Positions 9,728 to 18,519 of a stretch of 59,185 nucleotides of DNA are shown piece by piece. The notes under the pieces are model-generated. The model was not told where the DNA came from, ran no database searches, and saw only the letters and a list, made by a program, of their open reading frames with translations. The stretch is taken from NCBI GenBank assembly GCA_013697625.1, contig JACCWN010000138.1:1-59185 (forward strand), read 5' to 3'. Each line of letters starts with the position of its first letter. Positions within the stretch are counted from its first letter, which is position 1. Source of the DNA: Legionella sp. GTDB taxonomy: Bacteria > Pseudomonadota > Gammaproteobacteria > Legionellales > Legionellaceae. A program made the translations under genes and the position numbers.

Positions 9728-9869
9728 GGTATCCTCAAATGCTGACCTTCGGTTTTAAAAATCCTTTTAATAGTAGCGCCTCATTCTTTGAGTGCTTTTC
9801 ATCAAAAAACAATCCTTTCAATTTCCCTCCAGTGTAGAAAACACCTGTCTTTAAATTTAGGTAAAAGTT

Positions 9870-11033
9870 TTAGCTTGTAAATTGGTTGATTGTTAAGGTT
9901 AACCTAGTTACAAGCTCATTAATTTCCTCTTCGCTAATAATGAGAGGAGGTAATAATCGGACAACCTTGTCAGCGGCTACATTAAATAAAAGTCCGTTAG
10001 CAAGTCCTAAATGGCGCATATCACTGGCAGGTTTGTCTAATTCTATCCCAATCATATATCCCTTACCACGGATAGATTTTACATGGGGATGATCACCTAA
10101 GGCATTGTGTAGTGAATTCATAAGTAACAGGCTATTTTTAGTTACTTTTTCACACAGTTTATCCCTTTCTATAACCTCTAGCACAGTTAATGCCGTAGCA
10201 CATGCTAAAGGATTGCCCCCAAAAGTAGATCCATGATTTCCTGGTTTAAACAAATCATTTGCTCGTTTGCTCATTAAGCAGGCACCAATAGGAATCCCAT
10301 TTGCCAAGCCCTTTGCCGTTGTTAATACATCAGGTTGAAAATTGTAATGCATACAGGAGAATAATTTACCAGTTCGACCATTACCTGTTTGTACTTCATC
10401 GATAATAAGCATCCAGTCATGAAGCTCACACAGTTTAGCTAAAGCACGAAGGTATCCTTCTTCTGCTGGATAAATGCCAGCCTCTCCTTGAATGGTTTCT
10501 AGCATCACTGCGACTACATCTTTTCTGTTGGCCGCGATGGTGTGGATGGCCTCTATATTGTTAAAGGGTGCCCGTAAGAATCCAGAGACTAGGGGGTCAA
10601 AGCCGGCTTGAACTTTACGACTACCTGAGGCACTCAGAGTTGCCATGGTGCGGCCATGAAAAGCCCCCTCCATAACTATCACAGATGGCAGGCTTATACC
10701 TTTTTTGTGTCCATACAGTCTACTCAACTTAATGGCGCCTTCATTGGCTTCAGCACCTGAGTTAGAGAAAAAAACTTGGTCCATACCGGCCATTGTGGTC
10801 AATTTTGCGGCCAATTCAGTTTGTTGTTTGATTTGAAACATGTTCGAACAATGAATCAAACGACTGGCCTGATCCTGTATGGTTTTTGTAACATCAGGAT
10901 GATTATGGCCTAATCCGCACACTGCTATTCCACTAAATCCATCCAGGTAAGCCTTGTTATTTTCATCATAAAGCCAAACACCAGAGCCATGGGTAAATTG
11001 AATAGGTAAGGGGTTATAAGCTGTGATACGCAT
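9870..11033 (-). CDS. argD: Acetylornithine aminotransferase
   Basis: A 387-residue class III PLP aminotransferase. Visible signatures are FFSNSGAEANEGAIKLSR (PLP phosphate site), LIIDEVQTGNGRTGKLF (cofactor Asp) and LTTAKGLANGIPIGA with the Schiff-base Lys. It fits ArgD, which converts N-acetylglutamate semialdehyde to N-acetylornithine with glutamate as donor; other N-acetyl- or succinylornithine transaminases are close relatives. AAGGA before the ATG supports the start. It follows sodB by 33 bases on the same strand, so the two may share a transcript. No other arginine genes are nearby. Confidence 0.88.
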   Translation of the reverse strand: MRITAYNPLPIQFTHGSGVWLYDENNKAYLDGFSGIAVCGLGHNHPDVTKTIQDQASRLIHCSNMFQIKQQTELAAKLTTMAGMDQVFFSNSGAEANEGAIKLSRLYGHKKGISLPSVIVMEGAFHGRTMATLSASGSRKVQAGFDPLVSGFLRAPFNNIEAIHTIAANRKDVVAVMLETIQGEAGIYPAEEGYLRALAKLCELHDWMLIIDEVQTGNGRTGKLFSCMHYNFQPDVLTTAKGLANGIPIGACLMSKRANDLFKPGNHGSTFGGNPLACATALTVLEVIERDKLCEKVTKNSLLLMNSLHNALGDHPHVKSIRGKGYMIGIELDKPASDMRHLGLANGLLFNVAADKVVRLLPPLIISEEEINELVTRLTLTINQFTS

Positions 11034-11066
11034 AATTATCCTTATTTGTTAACTTGATTAAAAAGT

Positions 11067-11645
11067 CTACTTTAAGAGTGAACTAGCATATTCCCAGTTT
11101 ACAAGGGACCAAAATGATTTAACATAATCAGCTCTGACATTTCTGTAATCAATATAGTAAGCATGTTCCCAGACATCACAGGTTAATAGCGCGGTAAGGC
11201 CTTCAGTCATAGGGGTGGCAGCGTTGCTGGTTGTAACTATTTTTAAAACACCTTGTTGGTCTTGTACCAACCATGCCCAGCCGGAGCCAAAGGTTGTGAG
11301 TGCTGCTTGAGTGAATTTTTCCTGGAAGGCTGCAAATGATTCAAAGTGAGTATCAATTGCTTTTCTTAATTCGCCTTTAGGTTCACCGCCACCATTTGGA
11401 CTCAAACAATGCCAGTAAAAGGTATGATTCCAAGTTTGTGCAGCATTATTGAATAATCCACCCTTGGATTTCATGATAATTTCTTCTAGGCTCATAGATT
11501 CGAACTCAGTATCTGCTACCAATTTGTTTAAATTATCAACATAAGCTTTGTGGTGTTTGCCGTAATGATATTCTAGGGTTTCTTGCGAAATATGGGGTTC
11601 TAAAGCATCTTTTGCATATGGTAATGGTGGTAAGGAAAAGGTCAT
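11067..11645 (-). CDS. sodB: Iron superoxide dismutase
   Basis: A 192-residue Fe/Mn superoxide dismutase that converts superoxide to oxygen and peroxide in the cytoplasm. All four metal ligands fall at E. coli SodB positions: His27, His74 (QTWNH), Asp157 and His161 (CDVWEHAYY). The Gln in NNAAQTWNH is typical of iron-type enzymes. No signal peptide. GGAG stands just before the ATG. Full length, with no anomalies. argD follows on the same strand. Confidence 0.96.
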   Translation of the reverse strand: MTFSLPPLPYAKDALEPHISQETLEYHYGKHHKAYVDNLNKLVADTEFESMSLEEIIMKSKGGLFNNAAQTWNHTFYWHCLSPNGGGEPKGELRKAIDTHFESFAAFQEKFTQAALTTFGSGWAWLVQDQQGVLKIVTTSNAATPMTEGLTALLTCDVWEHAYYIDYRNVRADYVKSFWSLVNWEYASSLLK

Positions 11646-11672
11646 TATTATCTCCAGAATTAATAAGTTTTT

Positions 11673-11701
11673 AGTGTATCAGGATGAAGCTTACCTGCAA
11701 A
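11673..11701 (-). promoter_or_regulatory. Possible sodB promoter
   Basis: Read on the minus strand, TTTGCA (11701-11696) and TACACT (11678-11673) are separated by 17 bases. The -10 element lies about 28 bases upstream of the sodB start codon. Both hexamers are moderate matches to the sigma-70 consensus. This is a pattern match only. Confidence 0.35.
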
Positions 11702-11878
11702 TCAAAATGATATTTTTTCCCTTTAAAAAAATCAGGGTTGTTTATTTTAAATACTCATTGACGCTCACATCCACGTAGGCCACCCGATTATAGCTCTCAA
11801 GGAAATGGGCAAAAAATAACTTTATTGGCCAACAAATATATATATATATGAAAATAATAAGTTTTTTTTCTTAATTCC

Positions 11879-11907
11879 TTGACATAATTGAACTCAATGT
11901 AAATACT
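11879..11907 (+). promoter_or_regulatory. Probable promoter of the first porin gene
   Basis: A perfect -35 hexamer TTGACA (11879-11884) is followed after 17 bases by AATACT (11902-11907). It lies about 110 bases upstream of the proposed start of the first MOMP gene, in an AT-rich leader that also contains a short AT-dinucleotide run near 11837-11850. The long leader would leave room for regulation of mRNA stability. Confidence 0.55.
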
Positions 11908-12018
11908 AACAGAGTTGCATGCATTCTTACCGTTTCATTTTTATGGTTAAGTGCATATTTTTAAGACCGGACTATGAGCAGTCTAAAGTATGAGACTCAA
12001 GTAATGTGGAGACACAAT

Positions 12019-12948
12019 TTGTCTAGTTTAACAAAAACAGCTTTGGCGGTATTTACTCTTAGTAGCAGTGTTATTTTTGCTGGTACTATGGGTCCGGCTT
12101 GTATTCCGGGCAGTGTCTTTGTTCCTTGTGAAACTGTTGCATGGGATTTTGGGATCAGTGCGCTGTATCTTCAGCCTATTTATGATGCTGATTTTGGTTA
12201 CTACAATTCTGTTACTCAAGGCGCTGTACAGAATTATTTGGCCTACAACAAACCTTGGGATTGGGGATTAAAGTTAGAAGGCTCTCATCAATGGGGCTAT
12301 GGTAGTGATATCCACGTAGAATGGTATCATTTAAAAGCTACCGTAGGTCCTCATGCCTTTGGGCCTGAAACCATAGGTTCTACGACGGTTCTTTCAGGTT
12401 TATTTGAACGTGAGAATCATTGGGATGCTGTTAATTTAGAATTTGCTCAACAAGCAAATGCAGGGCAAAAGTTGTGGCGGTTCCATGGTGGTGTGCAGTT
12501 TGCATCCATCAAAACCCATGAAGATAGATTTTTTCCTTTGGTTGGTACAACCGCTGGAAATGCATTTAGAAGTACTACCTTCACAGGTTTTGGTCCTCGT
12601 ACAGGATTGGATGCTACCTATCAGTTTTGTAATGGTTGGGGAGTTTATGCTAAATCAGCTGTAGCACTTTTAGTTGGTTCTAGTAAATTCTCAAATAGTT
12701 CAAACTTTGTTACTCAGTCTTATAGTTATGGATCTAAAAGTTCCATGGTTCCTGAACTTGAGGCTAAATTAGGTTTGGATTGGGTGTATGGTCTGGCTCA
12801 AGGTGATATAACTTTTGATTTTGGTTACATGTGGTTTAATTACTTTAATGCACAGCATAACCTCAATACAACGCCTACGCTTGGCATTGAATCTGACTTT
12901 GCTGCATCTGGACTTTATTTTGGAGTTGTGTATAGAGGTGTTGTGTAA
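12019..12948 (+). CDS. Major outer membrane protein, MOMP/OmpS family (copy 1)
   Basis: A Legionella-type porin: signal peptide ending VIFAG, then the family signature GTMGPACIPGSV, repeated amphipathic strands rich in Gly, Tyr and Trp, and a barrel end in SDFAASGLYFGVVYRGVV. Such proteins form the cysteine-linked porin of the outer membrane. I propose a TTG start at 12019: GGAGA lies six bases upstream and the resulting 22-residue signal peptide aligns with copy 2 (LSSLTKTALAV against LNLNKTAVAV). ATG codons at 12004 and 11974 are in frame but lack a good ribosome site. Copies 2 and 3 follow directly. Confidence 0.9.
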   Translation: MSSLTKTALAVFTLSSSVIFAGTMGPACIPGSVFVPCETVAWDFGISALYLQPIYDADFGYYNSVTQGAVQNYLAYNKPWDWGLKLEGSHQWGYGSDIHVEWYHLKATVGPHAFGPETIGSTTVLSGLFERENHWDAVNLEFAQQANAGQKLWRFHGGVQFASIKTHEDRFFPLVGTTAGNAFRSTTFTGFGPRTGLDATYQFCNGWGVYAKSAVALLVGSSKFSNSSNFVTQSYSYGSKSSMVPELEAKLGLDWVYGLAQGDITFDFGYMWFNYFNAQHNLNTTPTLGIESDFAASGLYFGVVYRGVV

Positions 12949-12976
12949 TTTACTTTTAATAAATTTCAGTAATCTG

Positions 12977-13005
12977 TTGACTTTAATAAAGTCCGGCTGG
13001 ATAAT
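12977..13005 (+). promoter_or_regulatory. Strong promoter of the second porin gene
   Basis: TTGACT (12977-12982), a 17-base spacer and GATAAT (13000-13005) each match the sigma-70 consensus at five of six positions. The predicted transcript would begin about 100 bases before the second MOMP start and would carry the hairpin at 13014-13046. This gives copy 2 its own promoter independent of copy 1. Confidence 0.65.
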
Positions 13006-13013
13006 TTATTTAA

Positions 13014-13046
13014 GTACGCTCTCGGTAAGAGCGAAAAAATGCGTAC
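13014..13046 (+). other. Hairpin in the 5' leader of the second porin gene
   Basis: Two nested pairings are possible: CGCTCT (13017-13022) with AGAGCG (13028-13033) around a five-base loop, and GTACGC (13014-13019) with GCGTAC (13041-13046). They share bases, so only one outer or inner form can be complete. The site is 5' of the ribosome-binding site and close to the predicted transcription start. Such leader hairpins often stabilise abundant porin mRNAs; that role is inferred. Confidence 0.5.
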
Positions 13047-13111
13047 TGTTGCTGATTGATTAAAAATTAGTAACGAACGACGGAAATTAATAATAAAAAG
13101 TGGAGATAAGT

Positions 13112-14083
13112 ATGTTAAATTTGAACAAAACAGCAGTAGCAGTACTTGTTGCTTTAAGTAGCAGTACATTTGCTGGTACTATGGGCCCTGTATGTACACC
13201 TGGTAATGTTACTGTTCCTTGTGAAACAGTTGCATGGGATTTAGGCGTAACCGCATTATATTTAGAGCCTATTTATAACGGAGGTTTTGATTACTTCAAT
13301 TCAACAACTGACGGTGTAACTACTAGTTTTAACGAATACGACCACAACCGCGACAGATGGGATTGGGCTTTCAACATTGAAGCTTCTTACCATTGGGGTT
13401 ATGGTAGCGACATCAATATTAATTGGTACCACTTAGATACAGACCATAGAAATCATGATTTTGATGCATTCACTGCAGGTTCAACAGATTTTGGCGCGGG
13501 TGCATTTAACCGCGAAACGCGTTGGAACGCTGTTAACGGTGAATTCGCACAGTTTGTTAGATTCAGCGAAAACAAAACCATGCGTTTCCATGGTGGTGTT
13601 CAGTATGCAAACATCAGAACTGAAGACAATATTTTCTCAGGTGCTACAGCAACAACTGTTGCAACTGATTACTTTAGAAGATCTGAGTTTGATGGTGTTG
13701 GACCACGTACTGGTTTAGATATGAACTATGCTACAGCTTGTGGACTAGGTTTTAGAGCTAAAAGTGCCGTTGCAATCTTAGTTGGTAGAAGCAAATTCAA
13801 CAACAGTACATCATTGGCAGCCGGACCTTTTGTTTATGGTTCTAAAAGAGCAGTGGTTCCTGAACTTGAAGCAAGTTTAGATGTTAACTACCACTGGTTA
13901 TTAGCACAAGGTGGGGACCTAGCCTTAAATGTTGGTTACATGCATGTTAACTACTTTAATGCCCAACATAATAACCTAGGTTTGGGAATTACTACTGCTA
14001 CTACTGCATTTAATGCAGAATCTGATTTCGCTCTTTCTGGTCCATTTGTACGCTTGGCTTACACAGGTGCACTAATGTCTTAA
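13112..14083 (+). CDS. Major outer membrane protein, MOMP/OmpS family (copy 2)
   Basis: A 323-residue porin that is the closest of the three to the classical Legionella MOMP: signal peptide MLNLNKTAVAVLVALSSSTFAG, then GTMGPVCTPGNVTVPC with the two N-terminal cysteines that form interchain disulfides, then barrel strands to FVRLAYTGALMS. I take the ATG at 13112 because GGAGA is five bases upstream; an in-frame GTG at 13100 precedes the ribosome site. It has its own promoter, a leader hairpin and a strong terminator, and its regular codon use suggests a highly expressed gene, probably the main porin. Confidence 0.94.
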   Translation: MLNLNKTAVAVLVALSSSTFAGTMGPVCTPGNVTVPCETVAWDLGVTALYLEPIYNGGFDYFNSTTDGVTTSFNEYDHNRDRWDWAFNIEASYHWGYGSDININWYHLDTDHRNHDFDAFTAGSTDFGAGAFNRETRWNAVNGEFAQFVRFSENKTMRFHGGVQYANIRTEDNIFSGATATTVATDYFRRSEFDGVGPRTGLDMNYATACGLGFRAKSAVAILVGRSKFNNSTSLAAGPFVYGSKRAVVPELEASLDVNYHWLLAQGGDLALNVGYMHVNYFNAQHNNLGLGITTATTAFNAESDFALSGPFVRLAYTGALMS

Positions 14084-14100
14084 TGGATTTAAGATTTATA

Positions 14101-14132
14101 AAGCCCATCTGGTTATGATGGGCTTTTTTTTT
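14101..14132 (+). terminator. Rho-independent terminator after the second porin gene
   Basis: AAGCCCATC (14101-14109) pairs with GATGGGCTT (14117-14125) and runs into a tract of nine T residues. It ends transcription of the second porin gene. It lies only about 15 bases before the third gene's start codon, so read-through or another promoter must supply copy 3. Confidence 0.92.
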
Positions 14133-14148
14133 ATGAAATGGAGTCAAT

Positions 14149-15114
14149 ATGTTAAAGAAGTTGATACCTGCCCTGTTGGGGTTGGTAGTAAATGGTTTTG
14201 CTTATTCAGGTACCATGGGGCCAATGTGTACTCCAGGGGTGGTTACAGTTGCATGTGACTTTTATTGGGATTTCGACATACAAGCTCTTTATTTACAATC
14301 TGAATTTGATAATGATAAAGCCTATCAAAATGTAGTTGGAACTCCGGACAGTTTTCAGGATATTCACAATGATTGGGATTGGGGATCCAGACTTGCAGGT
14401 TCCTATCATTTTTATATGGGTAACGATATTACAATTAATTGGACGCATTACAAAAGTCATGCTAATCAGGATGCCTTGGCAGGGTTTCTTTTTATCTCAC
14501 CTACAACTGTTTTATCAAATCAGCCCTTTAATTTGGTGTCTCGAAATACTTTTGATCAAGTTAATTCAGTAATGGGTCAATACGTTGACTTTAGTCAGTG
14601 TAAAAAAATGAGGTTTTATGCTGGGTTGCAATACGCCCATATTCAAACCGATGGTACCAATTACTTCAGTTTCACGTCCACCATTCCTTCGGTAACTTCA
14701 ATCAGTCAATTTACAGTTACAGATTACAAAGGCGTAGGTCCAACTGTTGGTATGGATTATTGGTATTATCTTACAAATCGATTCAGCTTAACCACATCAA
14801 CCGCAGCCTCAGTGCTTGTAGGTAAAAGTCGGTACTCGGCAGGTTATGTAGGTGCACCTTTTGGAGCTGTTTTTTCCTCAGTAAATGGCACAAGAAATGC
14901 AATCGTTCCTAGTGTGGAAGCCAGATTGGGCATGAATTATGTCTATGATTCTTATTTTGGCACATTCAATATTGAAGGTGGTTATCAAGCAGTGAATTAT
15001 TTCAATGCTATTCAATCCCAAGGTCAAGCTTTAATTACTACTGGCTTACTAACTGATAGTGATTATGGGCTTTATGGGCCATATATTGGTTTGAGGTATA
15101 TTGGAACTGTCTAA
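14149..15114 (+). CDS. MOMP-family outer membrane protein (copy 3, divergent)
   Basis: A 321-residue paralogue of the two preceding porins: signal peptide MLKKLIPALLGLVVNGFAYS, then GTMGPMCTPGVVTVAC, and a barrel ending in LYGPYIGLRYIGTV. It keeps the signature and cysteines but is clearly more divergent through the strands than copies 1 and 2 are from each other. TGGAGT precedes the ATG. The upstream terminator separates it from copy 2 and no promoter is obvious in the remaining 15 bases, so expression may be low. Tandem, unequal porin copies suggest gene duplication with specialisation. Confidence 0.88.
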   Translation: MLKKLIPALLGLVVNGFAYSGTMGPMCTPGVVTVACDFYWDFDIQALYLQSEFDNDKAYQNVVGTPDSFQDIHNDWDWGSRLAGSYHFYMGNDITINWTHYKSHANQDALAGFLFISPTTVLSNQPFNLVSRNTFDQVNSVMGQYVDFSQCKKMRFYAGLQYAHIQTDGTNYFSFTSTIPSVTSISQFTVTDYKGVGPTVGMDYWYYLTNRFSLTTSTAASVLVGKSRYSAGYVGAPFGAVFSSVNGTRNAIVPSVEARLGMNYVYDSYFGTFNIEGGYQAVNYFNAIQSQGQALITTGLLTDSDYGLYGPYIGLRYIGTV

Positions 15115-15125
15115 GATAACTATCT

Positions 15126-15312
15126 TTAGAGACTTATAAATTCGAATGTGTATACGCCGCAGTGATAATCATCTGTATTATAGTCGTAACCCCCTGAGGT
15201 AGTTATACACATATAAGTGTCTTTCCAGAACACAAGGCTAAAAGGTAAACCCTGCTCCTTTTTGTTTAGGTTTAAAATGCTACAATTGTCCTTTATTAAA
15301 TAGTCGCGGGTG
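15126..15312 (-). pseudogene. C-terminal remnant of an unknown gene
   Basis: A minus-strand frame reads about 60 residues of protein-like sequence with no stop (for example KDNCSILNLNKKEQG and YDYNTDDYHCGVYTFEF) and ends at a TAA at 15126-15128. Upstream it runs straight into the inverted-repeat element at 15301-15452, and the frame on the far side soon hits a TAG. It has no start codon of its own. The simplest reading is the 3' end of a gene broken by the element and then decayed. I do not recognise the family. Confidence 0.45.
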
Positions 15313-15452
15313 CGAAACTCATATTACCCCCTTAGTTCAACGTCCCCCGGCTTGTCCGCGGGCCCCAGAGAACTAATGCCAGAGCGAGATCCCTTGATTC
15401 CGCGGAAGGTCGGGATGGGATTGGGTAAAAAACAATTACGCGCCAGCGACTA
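15301..15452. mobile_element. 152-bp inverted-repeat element (MITE/REP-like)
   Basis: The ends are TAGTCGC (15301-15307) and GCGACTA (15446-15452), and the match extends imperfectly to about 14 bases (gGGtGCG against tGGCGCG). If the element is counted as AGTCGC to GCGACT it is flanked by AAAT on both sides, a possible target duplication. The interior is much richer in G and C than the surroundings and contains short palindromes such as CCGCGG. There is no transposase gene, so it would move in trans. It separates the remnant at 15126 from upstream DNA. Confidence 0.65.
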
Positions 15453-15469
15453 AATAAATGAAATAATTC

Positions 15470-15498
15470 TAGTCAGTTATCACTTATTTAGATATAAT
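15470..15498 (+). promoter_or_regulatory. Possible promoter of the LbtU-like porin gene
   Basis: TATAAT (15493-15498) is a perfect -10 hexamer, with TAGTCA (15470-15475) 17 bases upstream as a weak -35. It begins only 18 bases after the inverted-repeat element, so the insertion may have replaced sequences further upstream. The leader to the porin start would be about 180 bases. Confidence 0.45.
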
Positions 15499-15516
15499 CG
15501 CAGCCCCAATCCTCCT

Positions 15517-15535
15517 GATAAAGATAATAAAAATA
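15517..15535 (+). promoter_or_regulatory. Candidate Fur box
   Basis: The hexamers GATAAA and GATAAT are followed by a degraded third unit. Against the 19-base Fur consensus built on GATAAT repeats I count 14 matches. It lies just downstream of the candidate -10 element and upstream of a siderophore-type porin gene, where iron repression would make sense. This is an AT-rich region, so a chance match is possible. Confidence 0.4.
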
Positions 15536-15680
15536 ACTGGATTAGATTTACTAATTTTTAAATTTTTACACATGGAAAATAGCTTACAACCTAAACTATT
15601 CTCACCGTATATATACGATAGCCGCTGCTGTAATAGAAAATTTTTTAAATCTATCAACCAACAGCTTGGAGTATGTATGT

Positions 15681-17258
15681 ATGCGTTTTAAAAAAATAAT
15701 CTTGTTTATACTTGGTTTATCCTCTCCACTTTTTGCAGCGCAAAATAAGCAAATACAATTGGAGATACAACAACTACAAGTCCAAGCCAAAGCCATGCAG
15801 GCCCAGCTTGCAAAATTACAGAAAAAATTACAGGTTCAGAACAGCAAGTCACATCCTCCAGAGAAAAAAACTCCTATTAAAAAAGCAGCTCAATCTACTG
15901 CTTCAATTCATGAAGTACCAGCCTACGAAACTTTCCATTCTACCCAGCTTACAGTACATACACCTGAAGCACATCCAGAATCAATCTGTTTTTACCCCAC
16001 AGCCTTGGTTGCAGACGATCGCGTTGTTACTTACATTGCTGGAACTCCAGTAGTCACTTCTCCGTATTTAGGTGATAGACCAGCTTTTGATGGATCTGAT
16101 TATATCGTTAATATTTCAAGTATTAATCGAGATATTCGCTTGATGCAACAACGTCGCAGACTATATCGTGCTTACATGGATATAGGTTATCCCGCTCCCC
16201 AAATGCCAATACTTGCCTTAAGTGGCAAATCAGAACCTAATGCCATGGTGAATAGTCATTATAATGGCAATATAAGTGGGGATCTAACCTTGGGTTCAAG
16301 TGAACTTGATGTTGCTGCGGCATTGAATCAAAATGTGGAAGCCTATATTGCTTTAGCTTATGATGAAAGCCCACCTTCCGTAGGGCCACGTATCAACAAC
16401 TCTGCATTTAATCTTAACATGGGTTTTGTCAATATAGGCAATTTAGATAAAACTCCTTTTTATTTTACTGCTGGTCAATTATTTGTGCCTTTTGGAAGGT
16501 ATGCCAGTTCAATGATCAGTGCACCTCTGACTTTGAATTTAGCTCGCACCAAAACCCGTCCCTTCATTTTAGGATACAAATCTCAAGAGGATCCAGGTCC
16601 CTTTGCAGCAATTTATGGTTACCGCAGCGATACAACTCTGGGTAAAGCCGGTGTAGGTGGGGTAAATCTTGGGTATATTTTCAAGTATGGTGTTAACAGT
16701 GGAGAAATAGGCGCAAGTTACATAAGTTCCCTAGCAGATGCTGCAGGTATGCAAAGTACGGGTTCTAAAGGTACAACATTTGGTGGTTTTGGTTCAATTA
16801 CCAATGGCAACGAGTTTATAAGGAAGACACCTGCATTCGATGTACATGCCAATTTCGGTTATGGTCCTTTTAATTTTGCAGCGGAATGGGTAGGAGTTAC
16901 CCAGGCATTTCGTGCTGAAGATTTAAGTTATAATGGACAGGGTGCAAAACCACAGGCGGGCCAGGCTGAAATTAATACAACTTTTACACTGTTTGATAGA
17001 CCTTCATCCCTTGGTGCAGCTTATCAATGGACTAATCAAGCATTGGCTTTGAATCTATCCAAGCAACGATTAAGCGCTGTATTTAATATTTCAATATGGA
17101 AAGACACCATAGAAAGTCTCGAGTACCGGCACGATATCGACTACAATACTTATCAATTTGCCAGTGGCGCAGCACCTTTTGGCCAAACAAATTCAAATAC
17201 ATATGGGACTGGACAGGCTTCGAATTCAATCTTAGCGCAGATTGGCGTTTATTTTTAA
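15681..17258 (+). CDS. LbtU-family siderophore porin
   Basis: A 525-residue outer membrane protein. The N terminus has a signal peptide (MRFKKIILFILGLSSPLFAA), then a coiled coil of about 30 residues with Gln and Leu repeats, then a barrel domain with alternating hydrophobic strands such as YFTAGQLFVPFGRYAS. Signal peptide, coiled coil and barrel are the layout of LbtU, the Legionella legiobactin uptake protein, which works without a TonB plug. I chose the ATG at 15681 because GGAG precedes it; an in-frame TTG lies at 15666. Whether it imports legiobactin or another ligand cannot be told. Confidence 0.75.
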   Translation: MRFKKIILFILGLSSPLFAAQNKQIQLEIQQLQVQAKAMQAQLAKLQKKLQVQNSKSHPPEKKTPIKKAAQSTASIHEVPAYETFHSTQLTVHTPEAHPESICFYPTALVADDRVVTYIAGTPVVTSPYLGDRPAFDGSDYIVNISSINRDIRLMQQRRRLYRAYMDIGYPAPQMPILALSGKSEPNAMVNSHYNGNISGDLTLGSSELDVAAALNQNVEAYIALAYDESPPSVGPRINNSAFNLNMGFVNIGNLDKTPFYFTAGQLFVPFGRYASSMISAPLTLNLARTKTRPFILGYKSQEDPGPFAAIYGYRSDTTLGKAGVGGVNLGYIFKYGVNSGEIGASYISSLADAAGMQSTGSKGTTFGGFGSITNGNEFIRKTPAFDVHANFGYGPFNFAAEWVGVTQAFRAEDLSYNGQGAKPQAGQAEINTTFTLFDRPSSLGAAYQWTNQALALNLSKQRLSAVFNISIWKDTIESLEYRHDIDYNTYQFASGAAPFGQTNSNTYGTGQASNSILAQIGVYF

Positions 17259-17296
17259 GTCCTTAAAGTATCACCTACTGTAATATGGAGACAAAA

Positions 17297-18451
17297 ATGG
17301 ATGATTTGTTATTGCTAGATGATCAATTACAAGATGACGAAAGGATGATTCGTGATTCTGTAGCAGCTTTTGTCCAAAAAGATGTATTGCCTTTGATGGC
17401 GCAAGCTTTTGACAAAGCATATTTCCCACAAGAATTGATTAAAAAATCAGCTGCCCTAGGCTTGCTCGGTCTAACTTTGCCACCCCAATATGGTGGATCA
17501 AGTGCATCCCATCTGGCTTATGGCTTGGTTTGTCAAGAATTAGAAAAAGGAGACAGTGGGTTAAGAAGTTTTGTATCTGTGCAGAGTTCATTATGCATGT
17601 ACCCAATCTTTCAGTTTGGTAGTGAGGCTCAAAAAAAACACTACTTACCGGCAATGGCTGCAGGTGACATCATTGGCTGTTTTGGTTTGACGGAGCCTGA
17701 TTCAGGATCTGATCCTGCGAGTATGCATACCTTTGCAAAAAAAACCAAAAACGGGTGGATTTTAAATGGCAGTAAGACTTGGATTACCAATGCTCCAATA
17801 GCACAGGTGGCTATAGTTTGGGCTAAAACCGATGAGGGCATACGTGGGTTCATAGTCGATACTCAGACAAAGGGTGTAAGTTGTCCTGAAATTAATTTAA
17901 AAATGTCTTTAAGGGCGTCGATTACTGGCGAGTTGGTATTTGATAATGTATCTCTTCCAAAGGAAAGTTTACTTGAAGGCACTGAAAAAGGCATAGGAGC
18001 TGCATTAAGTTGTCTTAATCAAGCCCGATTTGGAATCGCTTGGGGAGTTATCGGTGCTGCAACTGCCTGCTTTGATATAACCCGCGACTATTTAATAGAC
18101 CGTAAACAATTCAACAAGCCTTTGGCCTCATTCCAGCTAATTCAAAGAGATTTGGCTGATATGTATTCTGAATTGCACAAAGCATATTGTTTGAATTTGG
18201 CCATTGCTCAACTCAAAGATAAAGGGCGTGATACCCCAATCATGATATCCTTAGCCAAACGCAATGCATGCAAAGAGGCTTTGCGCATTGCCCGGTCTTG
18301 TAGAAATCTGCTGGGTGCTAATGGTATCAGCCTAGAGTACCATGTCATCAGACATATGTTGAATTTAGAGGCAGTTTTTACCTACGAAGGCACGGACAAT
18401 GTACATACCTTGATATTGGGTAAACATATTACAGGTATCAATGCTTTTTAG
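17297..18451 (+). CDS. gcdH: Glutaryl-CoA dehydrogenase-type acyl-CoA dehydrogenase
   Basis: A 384-residue flavoprotein of the acyl-CoA dehydrogenase family. GDSGLRSFVSVQSSL and CFGLTEPDSGSDPASM are typical of glutaryl-CoA dehydrogenase, and the catalytic Glu lies in FTYEGTDNVHTL. The enzyme oxidises and decarboxylates glutaryl-CoA to crotonyl-CoA in lysine and tryptophan breakdown, passing electrons to ETF. The ATG at 17297 has GGAGA five bases upstream; an ATG at 17285 precedes that site. No partner genes of the pathway are adjacent. The substrate is assigned by resemblance only. Confidence 0.85.
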   Translation: MDDLLLLDDQLQDDERMIRDSVAAFVQKDVLPLMAQAFDKAYFPQELIKKSAALGLLGLTLPPQYGGSSASHLAYGLVCQELEKGDSGLRSFVSVQSSLCMYPIFQFGSEAQKKHYLPAMAAGDIIGCFGLTEPDSGSDPASMHTFAKKTKNGWILNGSKTWITNAPIAQVAIVWAKTDEGIRGFIVDTQTKGVSCPEINLKMSLRASITGELVFDNVSLPKESLLEGTEKGIGAALSCLNQARFGIAWGVIGAATACFDITRDYLIDRKQFNKPLASFQLIQRDLADMYSELHKAYCLNLAIAQLKDKGRDTPIMISLAKRNACKEALRIARSCRNLLGANGISLEYHVIRHMLNLEAVFTYEGTDNVHTLILGKHITGINAF

Positions 18452-18519
18452 AGTGCGTTCATTTTGTTGTCAGGGTATAATTAGAGATTGTATCGTCCAA
18501 TTAGGATAAACGAGAAGTC

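Noticed and set aside
18476..18481. TATAAT before psd as a promoter
   Set aside because: The hexamer is perfect but no -35 at a suitable distance or extended -10 is visible, so I do not call a promoter.
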